A stretch of DNA of 55,210 nt, from positions 1 to 55,210 of the forward strand of contig DFFU01000001.1 of assembly GCA_002372315.1 (NCBI GenBank), in the 5' to 3' direction. Source of the DNA: Alphaproteobacteria bacterium UBA3768. Its GTDB lineage: Bacteria > Pseudomonadota > Alphaproteobacteria > CAAHEQ01 > UBA3637. Below the pieces are notes generated by a model. That model did not search any database and was not told where the DNA came from. It saw only the letters and a list, made by a program, of their open reading frames with translations. Below are positions 24,670 to 31,716 of the stretch, piece after piece. Both the position numbers and the translations under genes were made by a program. Positions within the stretch are counted from its first letter, which is position 1, and every line of letters starts with the position of its first letter.

Positions 24670-25353
24670 CTACTTTTGCTTTTTGATTGTAAAACGATGG
24701 CTTTCGTCCAGAAAGTTAAGCAAGACATTGTCCGGAACTGTATCGTTCAGCAAAATGCTAATCCAGTTCTTTTTGTTCATGTGATAGGCGGGATAAAATC
24801 CTTTTTCTTTATGCAGTTCCTTGATTTTTTCAGGATCAAGTTTGATATTCATAACTTCCACTTCCCCGGTCAATTTCTTATCCAGCTTTTGCACATTGAG
24901 GGCCATTACAAGCGCATACCACTTGCCATTGGTCGGATTTTTGAACACACCAAAGGTGGGATATTCTGGCCATGGAAACTCGGGTTTATCCCCATACTTG
25001 TTGTAAATTTCATCAGCCAAACGATTGGTCTGAGGAAATATAAACACATTTTCATGACAACACTTTTCCTTGATGTCTTTCAGGATTTCTATGTACGCAT
25101 TTCTGACTTCGGCCGCAAAGCCGTCCATGCTCTCTACGCGCAGGGGTAAGTATTCATCCTCTGTGGCAATTTCATAAACAGTCCCCGAAACGTGTCCAGC
25201 GCTATCAATGCGAATGACAGCCTTAAAGTTCCCATTCATAAAGTTTGTCTTATAAATCCATCCGGATTCTGTTTGCGTAAAACCATAGGCAGAAATCTTT
25301 TCAAAATCCAAATTCACGCGTTTAAAAACAGAATCTTCAAGGACTGTGTTCAT
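24670..25353 (-). CDS. MmcQ/YjbR family protein
   Basis: A 227-residue protein whose C-terminal 120 residues match the MmcQ/YjbR family (GVFKNPTNGKWYALVMALN, KLDPEKIKELHKEKGFYPAY, HMNKKNWISILLNDTVPD), which has a double-wing DNA-binding-like fold but no proven function. The first 100 residues are the extra N-terminal domain found in longer members (SGWIYKTNFMNGNFKAVIRI). The gene starts three bases after the flavodoxin-like reductase stop, so the two are one transcript. YjbR genes next to flavodoxin-type reductases and lactate dehydrogenase suggest a redox-stress cassette. Confidence 0.85.
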   Translation of the reverse strand: MNTVLEDSVFKRVNLDFEKISAYGFTQTESGWIYKTNFMNGNFKAVIRIDSAGHVSGTVYEIATEDEYLPLRVESMDGFAAEVRNAYIEILKDIKEKCCHENVFIFPQTNRLADEIYNKYGDKPEFPWPEYPTFGVFKNPTNGKWYALVMALNVQKLDKKLTGEVEVMNIKLDPEKIKELHKEKGFYPAYHMNKKNWISILLNDTVPDNVLLNFLDESHRFTIKKQK

Positions 25354-25356
25354 CTT

Positions 25357-26028
25357 TTAGGCCTTGTTCAGGCTTGCCAAACGCTTACCCATATCATAGG
25401 CTTTTGCCATATCCTTTGGGAATTGTTCGTCCCGAACTTTGGCCTTGTGGGTTTCATCAAACAGGTCGCAATCGTATTTGGCATAGTCAATAAATTGGTA
25501 GGTATCAAAGGCATACAATGTTTCCGCATATCCAAACACATGACGCAAGGATTCTTCATTTTCATTCAAAATAGTGCGATAACTGCTGTTGTTGAAATGA
25601 CTTTCCGGCGCATTCATCGTCATAATCATCCCAACCGGCAAAGTGCGTGTCAAAACTCGTTTCAATCCGCCATGTTCTTTATCCACCATATAGGTATGGG
25701 CAGGAAACATAAACCGTTCCATAAATGAGCGAAGCATCCCCGTCGGATAGGAATGGTAAACAGGTGATCCCAAAATAACGGCATCTGCGTTCAGGCACTT
25801 TTCCAAAACAGGTGTTAAGGCATCTTTATAAAAGCAAAGACCTTTTATATCTGCCCCTTTACGTTTACACATCAAGCAACTGATACACCCTTTATATAGC
25901 ATATCATACAGGTGAACAATTTCCACTTCTGCACCTGCATTTTCCGCTCCTCTTGCTGCTTCCTTTAACAGTTTGGCTGTATTAAAGTTCTTTCTGGGAC
26001 TACCGTTAATAATCATTACTTTTGTCAT
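25357..26028 (-). CDS. Flavodoxin-like NAD(P)H-dependent oxidoreductase
   Basis: A 223-residue FMN-binding reductase of the flavodoxin-fold family. The start at 26026-26028 (MTKVMIINGSPRKNFNTAKL) has AAGGAG nine bases upstream; the frame is open to 26085. The phosphate-binding loop is NGSPRKNFNTAKL. CISCLMCKRKG (residues near 53) is a Cys cluster typical of the multimeric flavodoxin subgroup, and ADAVILGSPVYHSYPTG the flavin ring contact. The electron acceptor is unknown; quinones or nitro compounds are usual for relatives. Confidence 0.88.
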   Translation of the reverse strand: MTKVMIINGSPRKNFNTAKLLKEAARGAENAGAEVEIVHLYDMLYKGCISCLMCKRKGADIKGLCFYKDALTPVLEKCLNADAVILGSPVYHSYPTGMLRSFMERFMFPAHTYMVDKEHGGLKRVLTRTLPVGMIMTMNAPESHFNNSSYRTILNENEESLRHVFGYAETLYAFDTYQFIDYAKYDCDLFDETHKAKVRDEQFPKDMAKAYDMGKRLASLNKA

Positions 26029-26038
26029 TGTTTTCTCC

Positions 26039-26137
26039 TTATGCGGCATCAAATTTATCTGGTCCGTCCTCGCCACCAAAGGCAAAAGGTTCGGTCATAA
26101 ATCCATTTTCATAAAACTTTACGGCTTGAATCTTCAT
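26039..26137 (-). CDS. 32-residue peptide between ldh and the flavodoxin gene
   Basis: A short frame, MKIQAVKFYENGFMTEPFAF and 12 more residues ending KFDAA, with AAAAGGATATAAA as ribosome site and its stop 11 bases before the next gene. It fills the gap between ldh and the reductase almost exactly. It could be a genuine small protein, a translational coupling leader or the remnant of a larger gene. No family recognised. Confidence 0.5.
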   Translation of the reverse strand: MKIQAVKFYENGFMTEPFAFGGEDGPDKFDAA

Positions 26138-26156
26138 TTTATATCCTTTTTGTTGT

Positions 26157-27143
26157 TTATATTTTATTTTGTGCCAGTATTTCTTGAAGTGTTTGGGCTG
26201 ATTTTTGCAGGCTGGTTCTCTCGTTTTTATTGAGTTGAATAGGAACCAAACATTCAACGCCATCTTTACCGACGATAGCTGGCATGCTGAGTGAAATACC
26301 ACTAATCCCAAAATCCCCTTTCATTAAGGAGGAAACCGATAAAATTGATTTTTCATCTCTGACGATTGCTTCACATATTCTTTTAACCGCCATAGCGACA
26401 CCGTAATAGGTTGCCTTTTTCTTTTCTATAATTTCATAAGCACTGTTTTTAACGTTTTCTGCAATTGTCCTCATGGCTTCATCATGATTAAAATATCCTC
26501 TCATCTCACAAAAATTATGAAGAGGAATACCTGAAACATTGGCAGATGACCAGGCGGCAATTTCGCTGTCACCATGCTCACCGATGATAAAGGCATGAAT
26601 ACTTCTGGAATCAACATCTAAATGATTGCCCAATTCGTATTTCAACCTTGCTGTATCCAACACCGTTCCCGAGCCAAATACTTTATTTTCAGGTAATTCT
26701 GAAAGCTTGATTGCAACTGTTGTTAAAATATCAACGGGATTTGCAACAATCAGCAATATACCCTTAAATTTTCGCTTCTTGATTTCAGGAAGGATGGATT
26801 TAAAAATAGATATGTTTTTCTTGACTAAATCAAGTCTTGTTTCACCTGGTTTTTGATTTGCTCCGGCCGTTATGATAATTAAGCCAGCATCATTGATATC
26901 ATCATAATCACCGGCATAAATTTTAACCGGTTTGGCAAAAGAAACACCATGGCTGATATCCAAGGCTTCTCCTTCGGCTTTATTTTTATCAGCATCAATC
27001 AATACGATTTCAGAAAAAAGTCCAGATTGCATCAAGGCAAAAGAACACGCCGCACCAACAAAACCACAGCCGATAACGACAACTTTTCGGATATTGGTAC
27101 AATTTAAGCTTTTCTCTTCCTTTTTCTTGTTGCAAACTTTCAT
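26157..27143 (-). CDS. ldh: L-lactate dehydrogenase
   Basis: Reduces pyruvate to L-lactate with NADH, regenerating NAD in fermentation. The 328-residue product has the Rossmann motif VVVIGCGFVGAACSFAL, the substrate-specificity loop TAGANQKPGETR with Gln at the lactate (not malate) position, ANPVDILTTVA, VFGSGTVLDTARLKY with the substrate Asp/Arg pair, and the active-site His in IGEHGDSEIAAWSS. The style resembles Firmicutes-type LDH, so lateral origin is plausible. It carries a Lys-rich N-terminal extension (MKVCNKKKEEKSLNC). First gene of a run with the 32-aa peptide, reductase and YjbR. Confidence 0.95.
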   Translation of the reverse strand: MKVCNKKKEEKSLNCTNIRKVVVIGCGFVGAACSFALMQSGLFSEIVLIDADKNKAEGEALDISHGVSFAKPVKIYAGDYDDINDAGLIIITAGANQKPGETRLDLVKKNISIFKSILPEIKKRKFKGILLIVANPVDILTTVAIKLSELPENKVFGSGTVLDTARLKYELGNHLDVDSRSIHAFIIGEHGDSEIAAWSSANVSGIPLHNFCEMRGYFNHDEAMRTIAENVKNSAYEIIEKKKATYYGVAMAVKRICEAIVRDEKSILSVSSLMKGDFGISGISLSMPAIVGKDGVECLVPIQLNKNERTSLQKSAQTLQEILAQNKI

Positions 27144-27203
27144 TTTTCATCCTTTTTATTATTTATATTTGTTCCTTGCACCTATTATTAAACTATGGCT
27201 GTC

Positions 27204-27284
27204 AATATACAAGGAGTTGAATCTTTTTGCAACCAATTTATAAAAAGATGGCAGGGTGACCAGCCGGATTTTTTCTGCTTTGCT
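27204..27284 (-). repeat. 81-bp repeat copy A, promoter module of ldh
   Basis: One of two near-identical direct repeats (the other at 28809-28889; I count 5 mismatches in 81). On the minus strand it holds TTGCAA (27227-27232), 17 bases and TATATT (27204-27209). An inverted repeat ATCTTTTT/AAAAAGAT (27221-27228, 27242-27249) overlaps the -35, and a conserved upstream CCGGCTGGTCACCCTGCC lies at 27251-27268. Confidence 0.85.
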
Positions 27285-27312
27285 CTCATTTTTTAACAGG
27301 TCATTAAGAATG

Positions 27313-28101
27313 TCAAACTATACTATCTCTGACTTTAAGATGAAAGTCTTTAATATTGGGTTGATTTGCTATTTCTAACCATTCGGTATTAATTTCACAA
27401 ACGGTTGCCCCATCCTTTACTATTTTGTTCACATAGGCATTTTTCACATCAGTCCTATATGTAGTACAACTCAATTCATCCCCAAGATATGATTCTTTAC
27501 AGTATTTCACAGATAAACTTTTCAACGCATGACTTTCCCGAAAATCATCAGGGATAGTCATTTCTGCTAAATTAATATAACTTTTATTGTTGACATGATT
27601 GTTAAAATCAATATCTCTGAAATTTGTTTTATGGGAAGCATATGTCACAGGTTCTGTTGTGTTGCCTAAAACAAATTTTTTATGTTCCCCTATGGTTAGT
27701 TCGGTATCAAGAGACATTTTATCAGCGACAAAGTCAGTAAGTGCTGGCCGTCTTGTTTTCCCATTCAATAAAAACCAACAACAATTTCCCTTAGCAAATG
27801 CTTTATCATTATATTTCAGTTCAAAGTCTGTATAGATTTTTAATTTTGTAATTTCTGACACCCAAATACTGGCTTCTATTTCTTCCGACCAAAAAGGTAG
27901 AGCATCTACAATTTTGAAGTTGATATCTGAGATAACCCAATACAAATCATCCTTTAATATATCAAAAGCACCTATGCGTTTTGATGTTAAATACCGCGCA
28001 AAAACATCTTGAAAATACATTAAAATTTCAACGGGTTTTAATCTGTAATGAGCATCCATGCAATCATTTGTGATGGTATATTTTTGTTTAAATCTGGACA
28101 T
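27313..28101 (-). CDS. Acyl-ACP thioesterase (FatA/FatB-like)
   Basis: Releases fatty acids from acyl carrier protein. The 262-residue protein is a double hotdog: the N-terminal half has YFQDVFARYLTSKRIGA and LYWVISDINFKIV; the C-terminal half has FRDIDFNNHVNNKSYINLAE, where the N-x-H-V-N motif contains the catalytic Asn and His of this family. The start follows AAAGGAAAG. It lies between the two copies of the 81-bp promoter repeat and may be read from the SnoaL-like gene's promoter or from the palindrome-rich gap upstream (28102-28287). Bacterial members occur mainly in anaerobes. Confidence 0.9.
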   Translation of the reverse strand: MSRFKQKYTITNDCMDAHYRLKPVEILMYFQDVFARYLTSKRIGAFDILKDDLYWVISDINFKIVDALPFWSEEIEASIWVSEITKLKIYTDFELKYNDKAFAKGNCCWFLLNGKTRRPALTDFVADKMSLDTELTIGEHKKFVLGNTTEPVTYASHKTNFRDIDFNNHVNNKSYINLAEMTIPDDFRESHALKSLSVKYCKESYLGDELSCTTYRTDVKNAYVNKIVKDGATVCEINTEWLEIANQPNIKDFHLKVRDSIV

Positions 28102-28200
28102 TTTTCTTTCCTTTGTGTTTTAACATATATATTAAAATAAAGGATGATTTTAAAGGATAACGTTTGAATTTTACAAAAATATCACAAAACCGTCATATAA

Positions 28201-28236
28201 ACTTCACTGAAGTGTCATGCTAGCTGACAAATGTCA
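28201..28236. promoter_or_regulatory. Cluster of palindromes upstream of the thioesterase
   Basis: ACTTCA-C-TGAAGT (28201-28213) is followed by three alternating TGTCA/TGACA half-sites at 28213-28217, 28225-28229 and 28232-28236, the first two around GCTAGC. These look like binding sites for a dimeric repressor or activator; a TTGACA lies within the cluster on the minus strand but lacks a good -10. Confidence 0.4.
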
Positions 28237-28287
28237 ACGGCAAATGCATCCAAAAAAATGCCCACTTACCAAAAGGCTGTTCGCAAC

Positions 28288-28770
28288 TTATTTACTTAAA
28301 CCCAAGGGTCTTAAAATGCCAATCATCCCATCTGCGGCAATATCATTGGTGATTTTACCATCTTTATTGAAATAATAAAAATTCATAACGGTTGTTTTGA
28401 TTTTCTTGCCGGTTGGAGGAACGCCCATAAACTCGCCATCATGGGTTGCCGTTAAAGTCCAACGAACAGCGACCTTTTGTTCGTCAGCCACCATTTCTTC
28501 CAACTTCCATTGTACGTCAGAAAAAGATTTTCTCATCCAATGAACAACAGATAAATATCCTTTGCCACCATATAATGGTTCAGGACTAGCAGGAGTATAA
28601 AATGGTGCATCTGTGGCAACCAATTCTTCGGCCAACGCTTCATCCGCTGTGTTTATCATCGTTTCAAAGCGATACATCGCTTGTTTATTTCGTTCGATAC
28701 TATTATCCGATTGTTTTTCACAGGCAACAAGACACAATAAAGCAAAGCACAAACAAAGCAAATGTTTCAT
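28288..28770 (-). CDS. SnoaL-like (NTF2-fold) lipoprotein
   Basis: A 160-residue lipoprotein (MKHLLCLCFALLCLVAC; lipobox LVAC). The ATG at 28768-28770 follows AAAGGAAAT; a GTG five codons upstream is less likely. The mature part matches the SnoaL-like ester cyclase group of the NTF2 fold: NKQAMYRFETMINTADEALA, LYGGKGYLSVVHWMRKSFSD, AVRWTLTATHDGEFMGVPPT, GKKIKTTVMNFYYFNKDGKI. Such proteins bind small hydrophobic ligands; the substrate is unknown. Its promoter lies in repeat copy B. Confidence 0.85.
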   Translation of the reverse strand: MKHLLCLCFALLCLVACEKQSDNSIERNKQAMYRFETMINTADEALAEELVATDAPFYTPASPEPLYGGKGYLSVVHWMRKSFSDVQWKLEEMVADEQKVAVRWTLTATHDGEFMGVPPTGKKIKTTVMNFYYFNKDGKITNDIAADGMIGILRPLGLSK

Positions 28771-28808
28771 ATAATTTCCTTTCACCTTTTGTGATTATTC
28801 CCGATTAG

Positions 28809-28889
28809 AATATACAAGGAACTGAATCTTTTTGCAATGAATTTATAAAAAGATGGCAGGGTGACCAGCCGGATTTTTTCTGTTTTGCT
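28809..28889 (-). repeat. 81-bp repeat copy B, promoter module of the SnoaL-like gene
   Basis: Second copy of the repeat at 27204-27284. On the minus strand TTGCAA (28832-28837), 17 bases, TATATT (28809-28814); the ATCTTTTT/AAAAAGAT inverted repeat and CCGGCTGGTCACCCTGCC block are unchanged. Two mismatches fall in the promoter spacer, two in the loop of the inverted repeat and one far upstream. Confidence 0.85.
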
Positions 28890-28933
28890 AAAAAAATGGC
28901 GCGGCTTGCGACCCCGCATACGAAAACTCGCCA
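28890..28933 (-). terminator. Orphan intrinsic terminator-like hairpin
   Basis: On the minus strand TGGC...GCGG...CCGC-GCCA folds into a two-part stem (28930-28933 with 28897-28900; 28914-28917 with 28901-28904), followed by seven T (28890-28896). It lies 70 bases beyond another terminator, so it may end a short RNA from 28934-29000 or act as a tandem barrier before repeat copy B. Confidence 0.45.
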
Positions 28934-29002
28934 GGAAGGACCCATGACTAACCAGCCATGAAGTTGAAGAAAACGATTCTCAAATAAGCAAAAAAATTTA
29001 AT

Positions 29003-29029
29003 AAAAAAACCACCAAATGGTGGCTTTTT
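29003..29029. terminator. Bidirectional intrinsic terminator
   Basis: CCACC-AAAT-GGTGG (29010-29023) with T-runs on both sides. It serves the minus-strand gene ending at 29046. Confidence 0.85.
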
Positions 29030-29045
29030 AAAGTTGAAATAGTCA

Positions 29046-29279
29046 TCAACGTTCTCTACGTTGTCTGCGAAGCTGACTCAACAGGGCCTTCCTTTGAGCA
29101 ACTGGATGCTTTGATACTTCTTTCAATATATCCTCTTCATCCAGCGATTTTAAAATTGAATCAATATTGGGTCCTTTAGAGCATGGTATTTTTCTTTGAC
29201 TGGGCATTACACCTGCACAAGGTGTATAAGAACCAACATCATCCGTATTAAAATCTTCAGCAAGTCTAAATCTACTCAT
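29046..29279 (-). CDS. Small hypothetical protein
   Basis: A 77-residue protein (MSRFRLAEDFNTDDVGSYTP) with an acidic middle (ILKSLDEEDILKEVS) and a strongly basic Arg-rich C-terminus (SQLRRQRRER), mostly helical by composition and cytoplasmic. The ATG follows GAGGATATAAAA and a terminator is in place after the stop, which supports a real gene. It lies just downstream of the tRNA-Ala terminator. No family recognised. Confidence 0.6.
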   Translation of the reverse strand: MSRFRLAEDFNTDDVGSYTPCAGVMPSQRKIPCSKGPNIDSILKSLDEEDILKEVSKHPVAQRKALLSQLRRQRRER

Positions 29280-29291
29280 TTTTATATCCTC

Positions 29292-29319
29292 AAAAAAATA
29301 AGGCCTTGATAATCAAGGC
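29292..29319 (-). terminator. Terminator of tRNA-Ala
   Basis: Minus strand GCCTTGA-TTA-TCAAGGC (29303-29319), then CTTATTTTTTT; it begins 14 bases after the tRNA 3' end. Confidence 0.88.
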
Positions 29320-29332
29320 ATTAATTTGAATC

Positions 29333-29408
29333 TGGTGGAGGTAAGGAGGGTCGAACTCCTGACCTTTGCAATGCCATTGCAACGCTCTACCAACTGAGCT
29401 ATACCCCC
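29333..29408 (-). tRNA. tRNA-Ala (anticodon GGC)
   Basis: A 76-base cloverleaf on the minus strand. The acceptor GGGGGTA pairs with TACCTCC (one wobble). It shows the D arm GCTCAGTTGGTAGAGC, anticodon stem TTGCA/TGCAA with loop ATGGCAT (anticodon GGC, reading GCC/GCU) and T arm AGGAGTTCGACCCTCCT, and ends in an encoded CCA. The class is Ala from the anticodon; the G3-T70 pair, the Ala identity element, is present at the wobble position. Confidence 0.95.
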
Positions 29409-29424
29409 AAAGGTCATGCGCCTT

Positions 29425-29452
29425 ATTATACACATTTTTATTTAAATTGCAA
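29425..29452 (-). promoter_or_regulatory. Promoter of tRNA-Ala
   Basis: Minus strand TTGCAA (29447-29452), 16-base spacer, TATAAT (29425-29430), followed by GC-rich AAGGCGCATG, a plausible stringent-type discriminator. Confidence 0.75.
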
Positions 29453-29477
29453 GAAAAAAATACACATACATGAATAT

Positions 29478-29506
29478 TTGCCTTTTTCATCTTTTTATGT
29501 TATAGT
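29478..29506 (+). promoter_or_regulatory. Promoter of mutT-HAD-glycosyltransferase operon
   Basis: TTGCCT (29478-29483), 17-base spacer, TATAGT (29501-29506), 28 bases before the mutT start. Confidence 0.65.
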
Positions 29507-29533
29507 CCTTACAATCAAAAACAAAGGGTTAAA

Positions 29534-29941
29534 ATGAACAAAAACCATATCATAGTCTGTGCAGGCGTTATTGATTATCAAGGAAAAATTTTAATTGCAC
29601 AAAGGCGCAGAGATAAATCTTTGGGCGGACTGTGGGAATTTCCCGGCGGTAAAATTGAAGCGGGCGAAACCCATGAACAAACACTGATACGTGAAATTCA
29701 TGAAGAGTTTGATATTGAGATACAAGTAGGAAAATTTTTAACCAAAATCACCCATGAATACCCAAATTTTATTTTAACAATGTATGTGTATCGGGCAAGT
29801 TGGGATGGTCAAGGAAACATTCGTATTTGCGATCACGAAGAATATCGCTTTGTCAAATTGGAAGAAATTGATGGGTTTGAAATGCCTGCCGCGGATGAAC
29901 CTGTTTTAAAATTTTTAAAGGACCATAAAAATGAAATCTAA
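29534..29941 (+). CDS. mutT: 8-oxo-dGTP diphosphatase MutT (Nudix)
   Basis: Removes oxidised dGTP from the nucleotide pool. The 135-residue protein has the full Nudix box GGKIEAGETHEQTLIREIHE followed by EFDI (G-x5-E-x7-RE-U-x-EE-x-GU, with F for one position), preceded by RRRDKSLGGLWEFPGGK, the MutT-type substrate loop. The C-terminal AADEPVL is also MutT-like. Its end overlaps the HAD gene by 11 bases. Other Nudix specificities are possible, but size and motif favour MutT. Confidence 0.88.
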   Translation: MNKNHIIVCAGVIDYQGKILIAQRRRDKSLGGLWEFPGGKIEAGETHEQTLIREIHEEFDIEIQVGKFLTKITHEYPNFILTMYVYRASWDGQGNIRICDHEEYRFVKLEEIDGFEMPAADEPVLKFLKDHKNEI

Positions 29942-30779
29942 GGTGCCTCAGATGGCCATTTGCTATGACTTTGACGGAACCTTATCACCTGGCAGTATGC
30001 AAGAATATGATTTTATGCGAGCGTTGGGGGAGGATCCTACAGAGTTTTGGCATAAATCACACTTACAGGCCAAAAATCAGCAAGCCGATAATATTGCCAG
30101 TTATATGCAGTTAATGTTGGCTGAATGTAAAAAAAAGGGAATCGCCCCTACCCGTCAAAAGTTTCGTTCTTTCGGTAAAAGAATCCCTCTGTATAATGGG
30201 GTATCCACATGGTTTGAACGCACCCGTCGATACGCCCAAAAAAAAGGCATTCAATTAAATCATTACATCATATCATCTGGTTTAAAGGAAATGATAGAGG
30301 GGACTACTGTTGCCAAAAACTTTAAAAATATTTTTGCTTGTTCTTTCATGTATGATAAAAAAGGAATTGCAATTTGGCCTGCCATTATGCTCAACTATAC
30401 CAGTAAAACTCAGTTTCTGTTTCGCATCAATAAGGGCTGTGAAGACATTACCGATAATACTTATATCAATCAATATGTTCCTCATCAAAACAGGCCTGTT
30501 CCTTTTCAAAATATGATATATATAGGTGATGGTGAAACAGATATTCCCTGCATGAAAATGGTGCATCAAAACGGGGGACATTCAGTGGCTGTATACAACC
30601 CCACCAATAAGCAACCTTCGAAAGTCAGTCTGGATTTAATACGTGATCGACGTGTGAATATCGCATTACCAGCCGATTATAGGGCCAAAAAAACTTTGGA
30701 AAAGTATATTTTTGCTGTTATTGATAAGGTGGCTGCCGACACCCAAATTGAACGTTATGAAAAAATAAAGGAGAAATAA
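29931..30779 (+). CDS. HAD-family phosphatase
   Basis: A 282-residue haloacid dehalogenase-type hydrolase. Motif I is CYDFDGTLSPG (nucleophile and acid/base Asp, residues about 13 and 15), motif II is the Ser in YIISSGLKEMIEG, and motif IV is IYIGDGETDIPCMKM. The cap between residues 25 and 95 is helical, as in SerB-like phosphatases. The start overlaps mutT and the stop overlaps the glycosyltransferase start, so the three genes are translated from one mRNA. Substrate unknown. Confidence 0.88.
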   Translation: MKSKVPQMAICYDFDGTLSPGSMQEYDFMRALGEDPTEFWHKSHLQAKNQQADNIASYMQLMLAECKKKGIAPTRQKFRSFGKRIPLYNGVSTWFERTRRYAQKKGIQLNHYIISSGLKEMIEGTTVAKNFKNIFACSFMYDKKGIAIWPAIMLNYTSKTQFLFRINKGCEDITDNTYINQYVPHQNRPVPFQNMIYIGDGETDIPCMKMVHQNGGHSVAVYNPTNKQPSKVSLDLIRDRRVNIALPADYRAKKTLEKYIFAVIDKVAADTQIERYEKIKEK

Positions 30780-31672
30780 TGCCCAAAATTTCTGTAATTG
30801 TTCCTGTTTATAATGTGGAAAAATATCTCTCAGATTGTTTAGATTCCATCATTAATCAGACTTTTCATGATATTGAAATTATCTGTGTAAATGATGGTTC
30901 AACAGACAGTTCCCCCTCCATTTTATCAAAATACAGTGCCAAAGATTCTCGTATTCAAATTATCAATCAAGAAAATCGTGGACTTTCGGGGGCGCGTAAT
31001 TCTGGTATTAAGATTGCAACGGGTGAATATACTTGTTTTGTGGATTCAGATGACAGAATCCCCGTTTATGCTTTACAAACTCTTTTACAAATTGCTGAAT
31101 CTTCCCAAAGTCCTATCGTAATGAGTGAACGAAAATTGAATCAACCCCCATCTGAAACCCCAGAACCACATTGGCAAATCCATACAAATGTGATGGCTGA
31201 TTTTGTAAAAAATCGACACATTTTTTCATCCGCATGGAATAAACTATATCGAACTGATTTGATTAAAAATCATTCCTTTATAGAGGGGATTTACTTTGAA
31301 GATTGGCCTTTTTTAACCACATTGATGGGTCAAATCAACCAATTTGCCACCACAGAGATTCCCTGTTATATTTATCGCGAAGATAATACATCCATCACAC
31401 GCAGTTCTTTTAATACCAAAAAAGTAGATAGTTATATCACTGGAATTCATTTTGTCTATGAAAATTTTCAAAATAAACCCGACCTCATTTGGGCACAAAA
31501 AAGAATGGCCATAGCAACAAAAATGTTAATCAATAAGGTCTATCATACACAGGATAAGAGTTTATACCGCTATACAGTGGCACAATTAGATACGTTATTC
31601 AAACAAAAGATTTTGTTCAAACGACATATCCCTTTGAAAAGTTTGCTTCGTTTTTGGCTGATGAAAAAATAA
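30779..31672 (+). CDS. Family 2 glycosyltransferase
   Basis: A 297-residue GT-A enzyme that transfers a sugar from a nucleotide donor, probably to a surface glycan. The opening KISVIVPVYNVEKYLSDCLD, SIINQTFHDIEIICVNDGST and LSGARNSGI are classic GT2; the DxD-type metal site is VDSDDRI (near residue 93), and the acceptor-side base region is FEDWPFLTTLM. No membrane span is visible. It is last in the mutT-HAD-GT unit and ends at a hairpin terminator. The acceptor cannot be judged. Confidence 0.92.
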   Translation: MPKISVIVPVYNVEKYLSDCLDSIINQTFHDIEIICVNDGSTDSSPSILSKYSAKDSRIQIINQENRGLSGARNSGIKIATGEYTCFVDSDDRIPVYALQTLLQIAESSQSPIVMSERKLNQPPSETPEPHWQIHTNVMADFVKNRHIFSSAWNKLYRTDLIKNHSFIEGIYFEDWPFLTTLMGQINQFATTEIPCYIYREDNTSITRSSFNTKKVDSYITGIHFVYENFQNKPDLIWAQKRMAIATKMLINKVYHTQDKSLYRYTVAQLDTLFKQKILFKRHIPLKSLLRFWLMKK

Positions 31673-31674
31673 GA

Positions 31675-31701
31675 AAAAGCCCCAAATTATATGGGGCTTT
31701 T
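31675..31701. terminator. Bidirectional terminator between GT2 and rubrerythrin
   Basis: AAAAGCCCC/GGGGCTTTT (31675-31683, 31693-31701) with a 9-base loop; T-tails on both strands serve the two convergent genes. Confidence 0.85.
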
Positions 31702-31716
31702 GGATTTCATTTCTAT

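Noticed and set aside
24577..25149. 190-codon plus-strand frame opposite the MmcQ/YjbR gene
   Set aside because: Antisense shadow; the minus-strand frame carries recognisable family motifs.
27204..28889. Insertion sequence or composite element flanked by the 81-bp repeats
   Set aside because: No transposase or integrase between the repeats and no target-site duplications seen; both copies lie at promoters.
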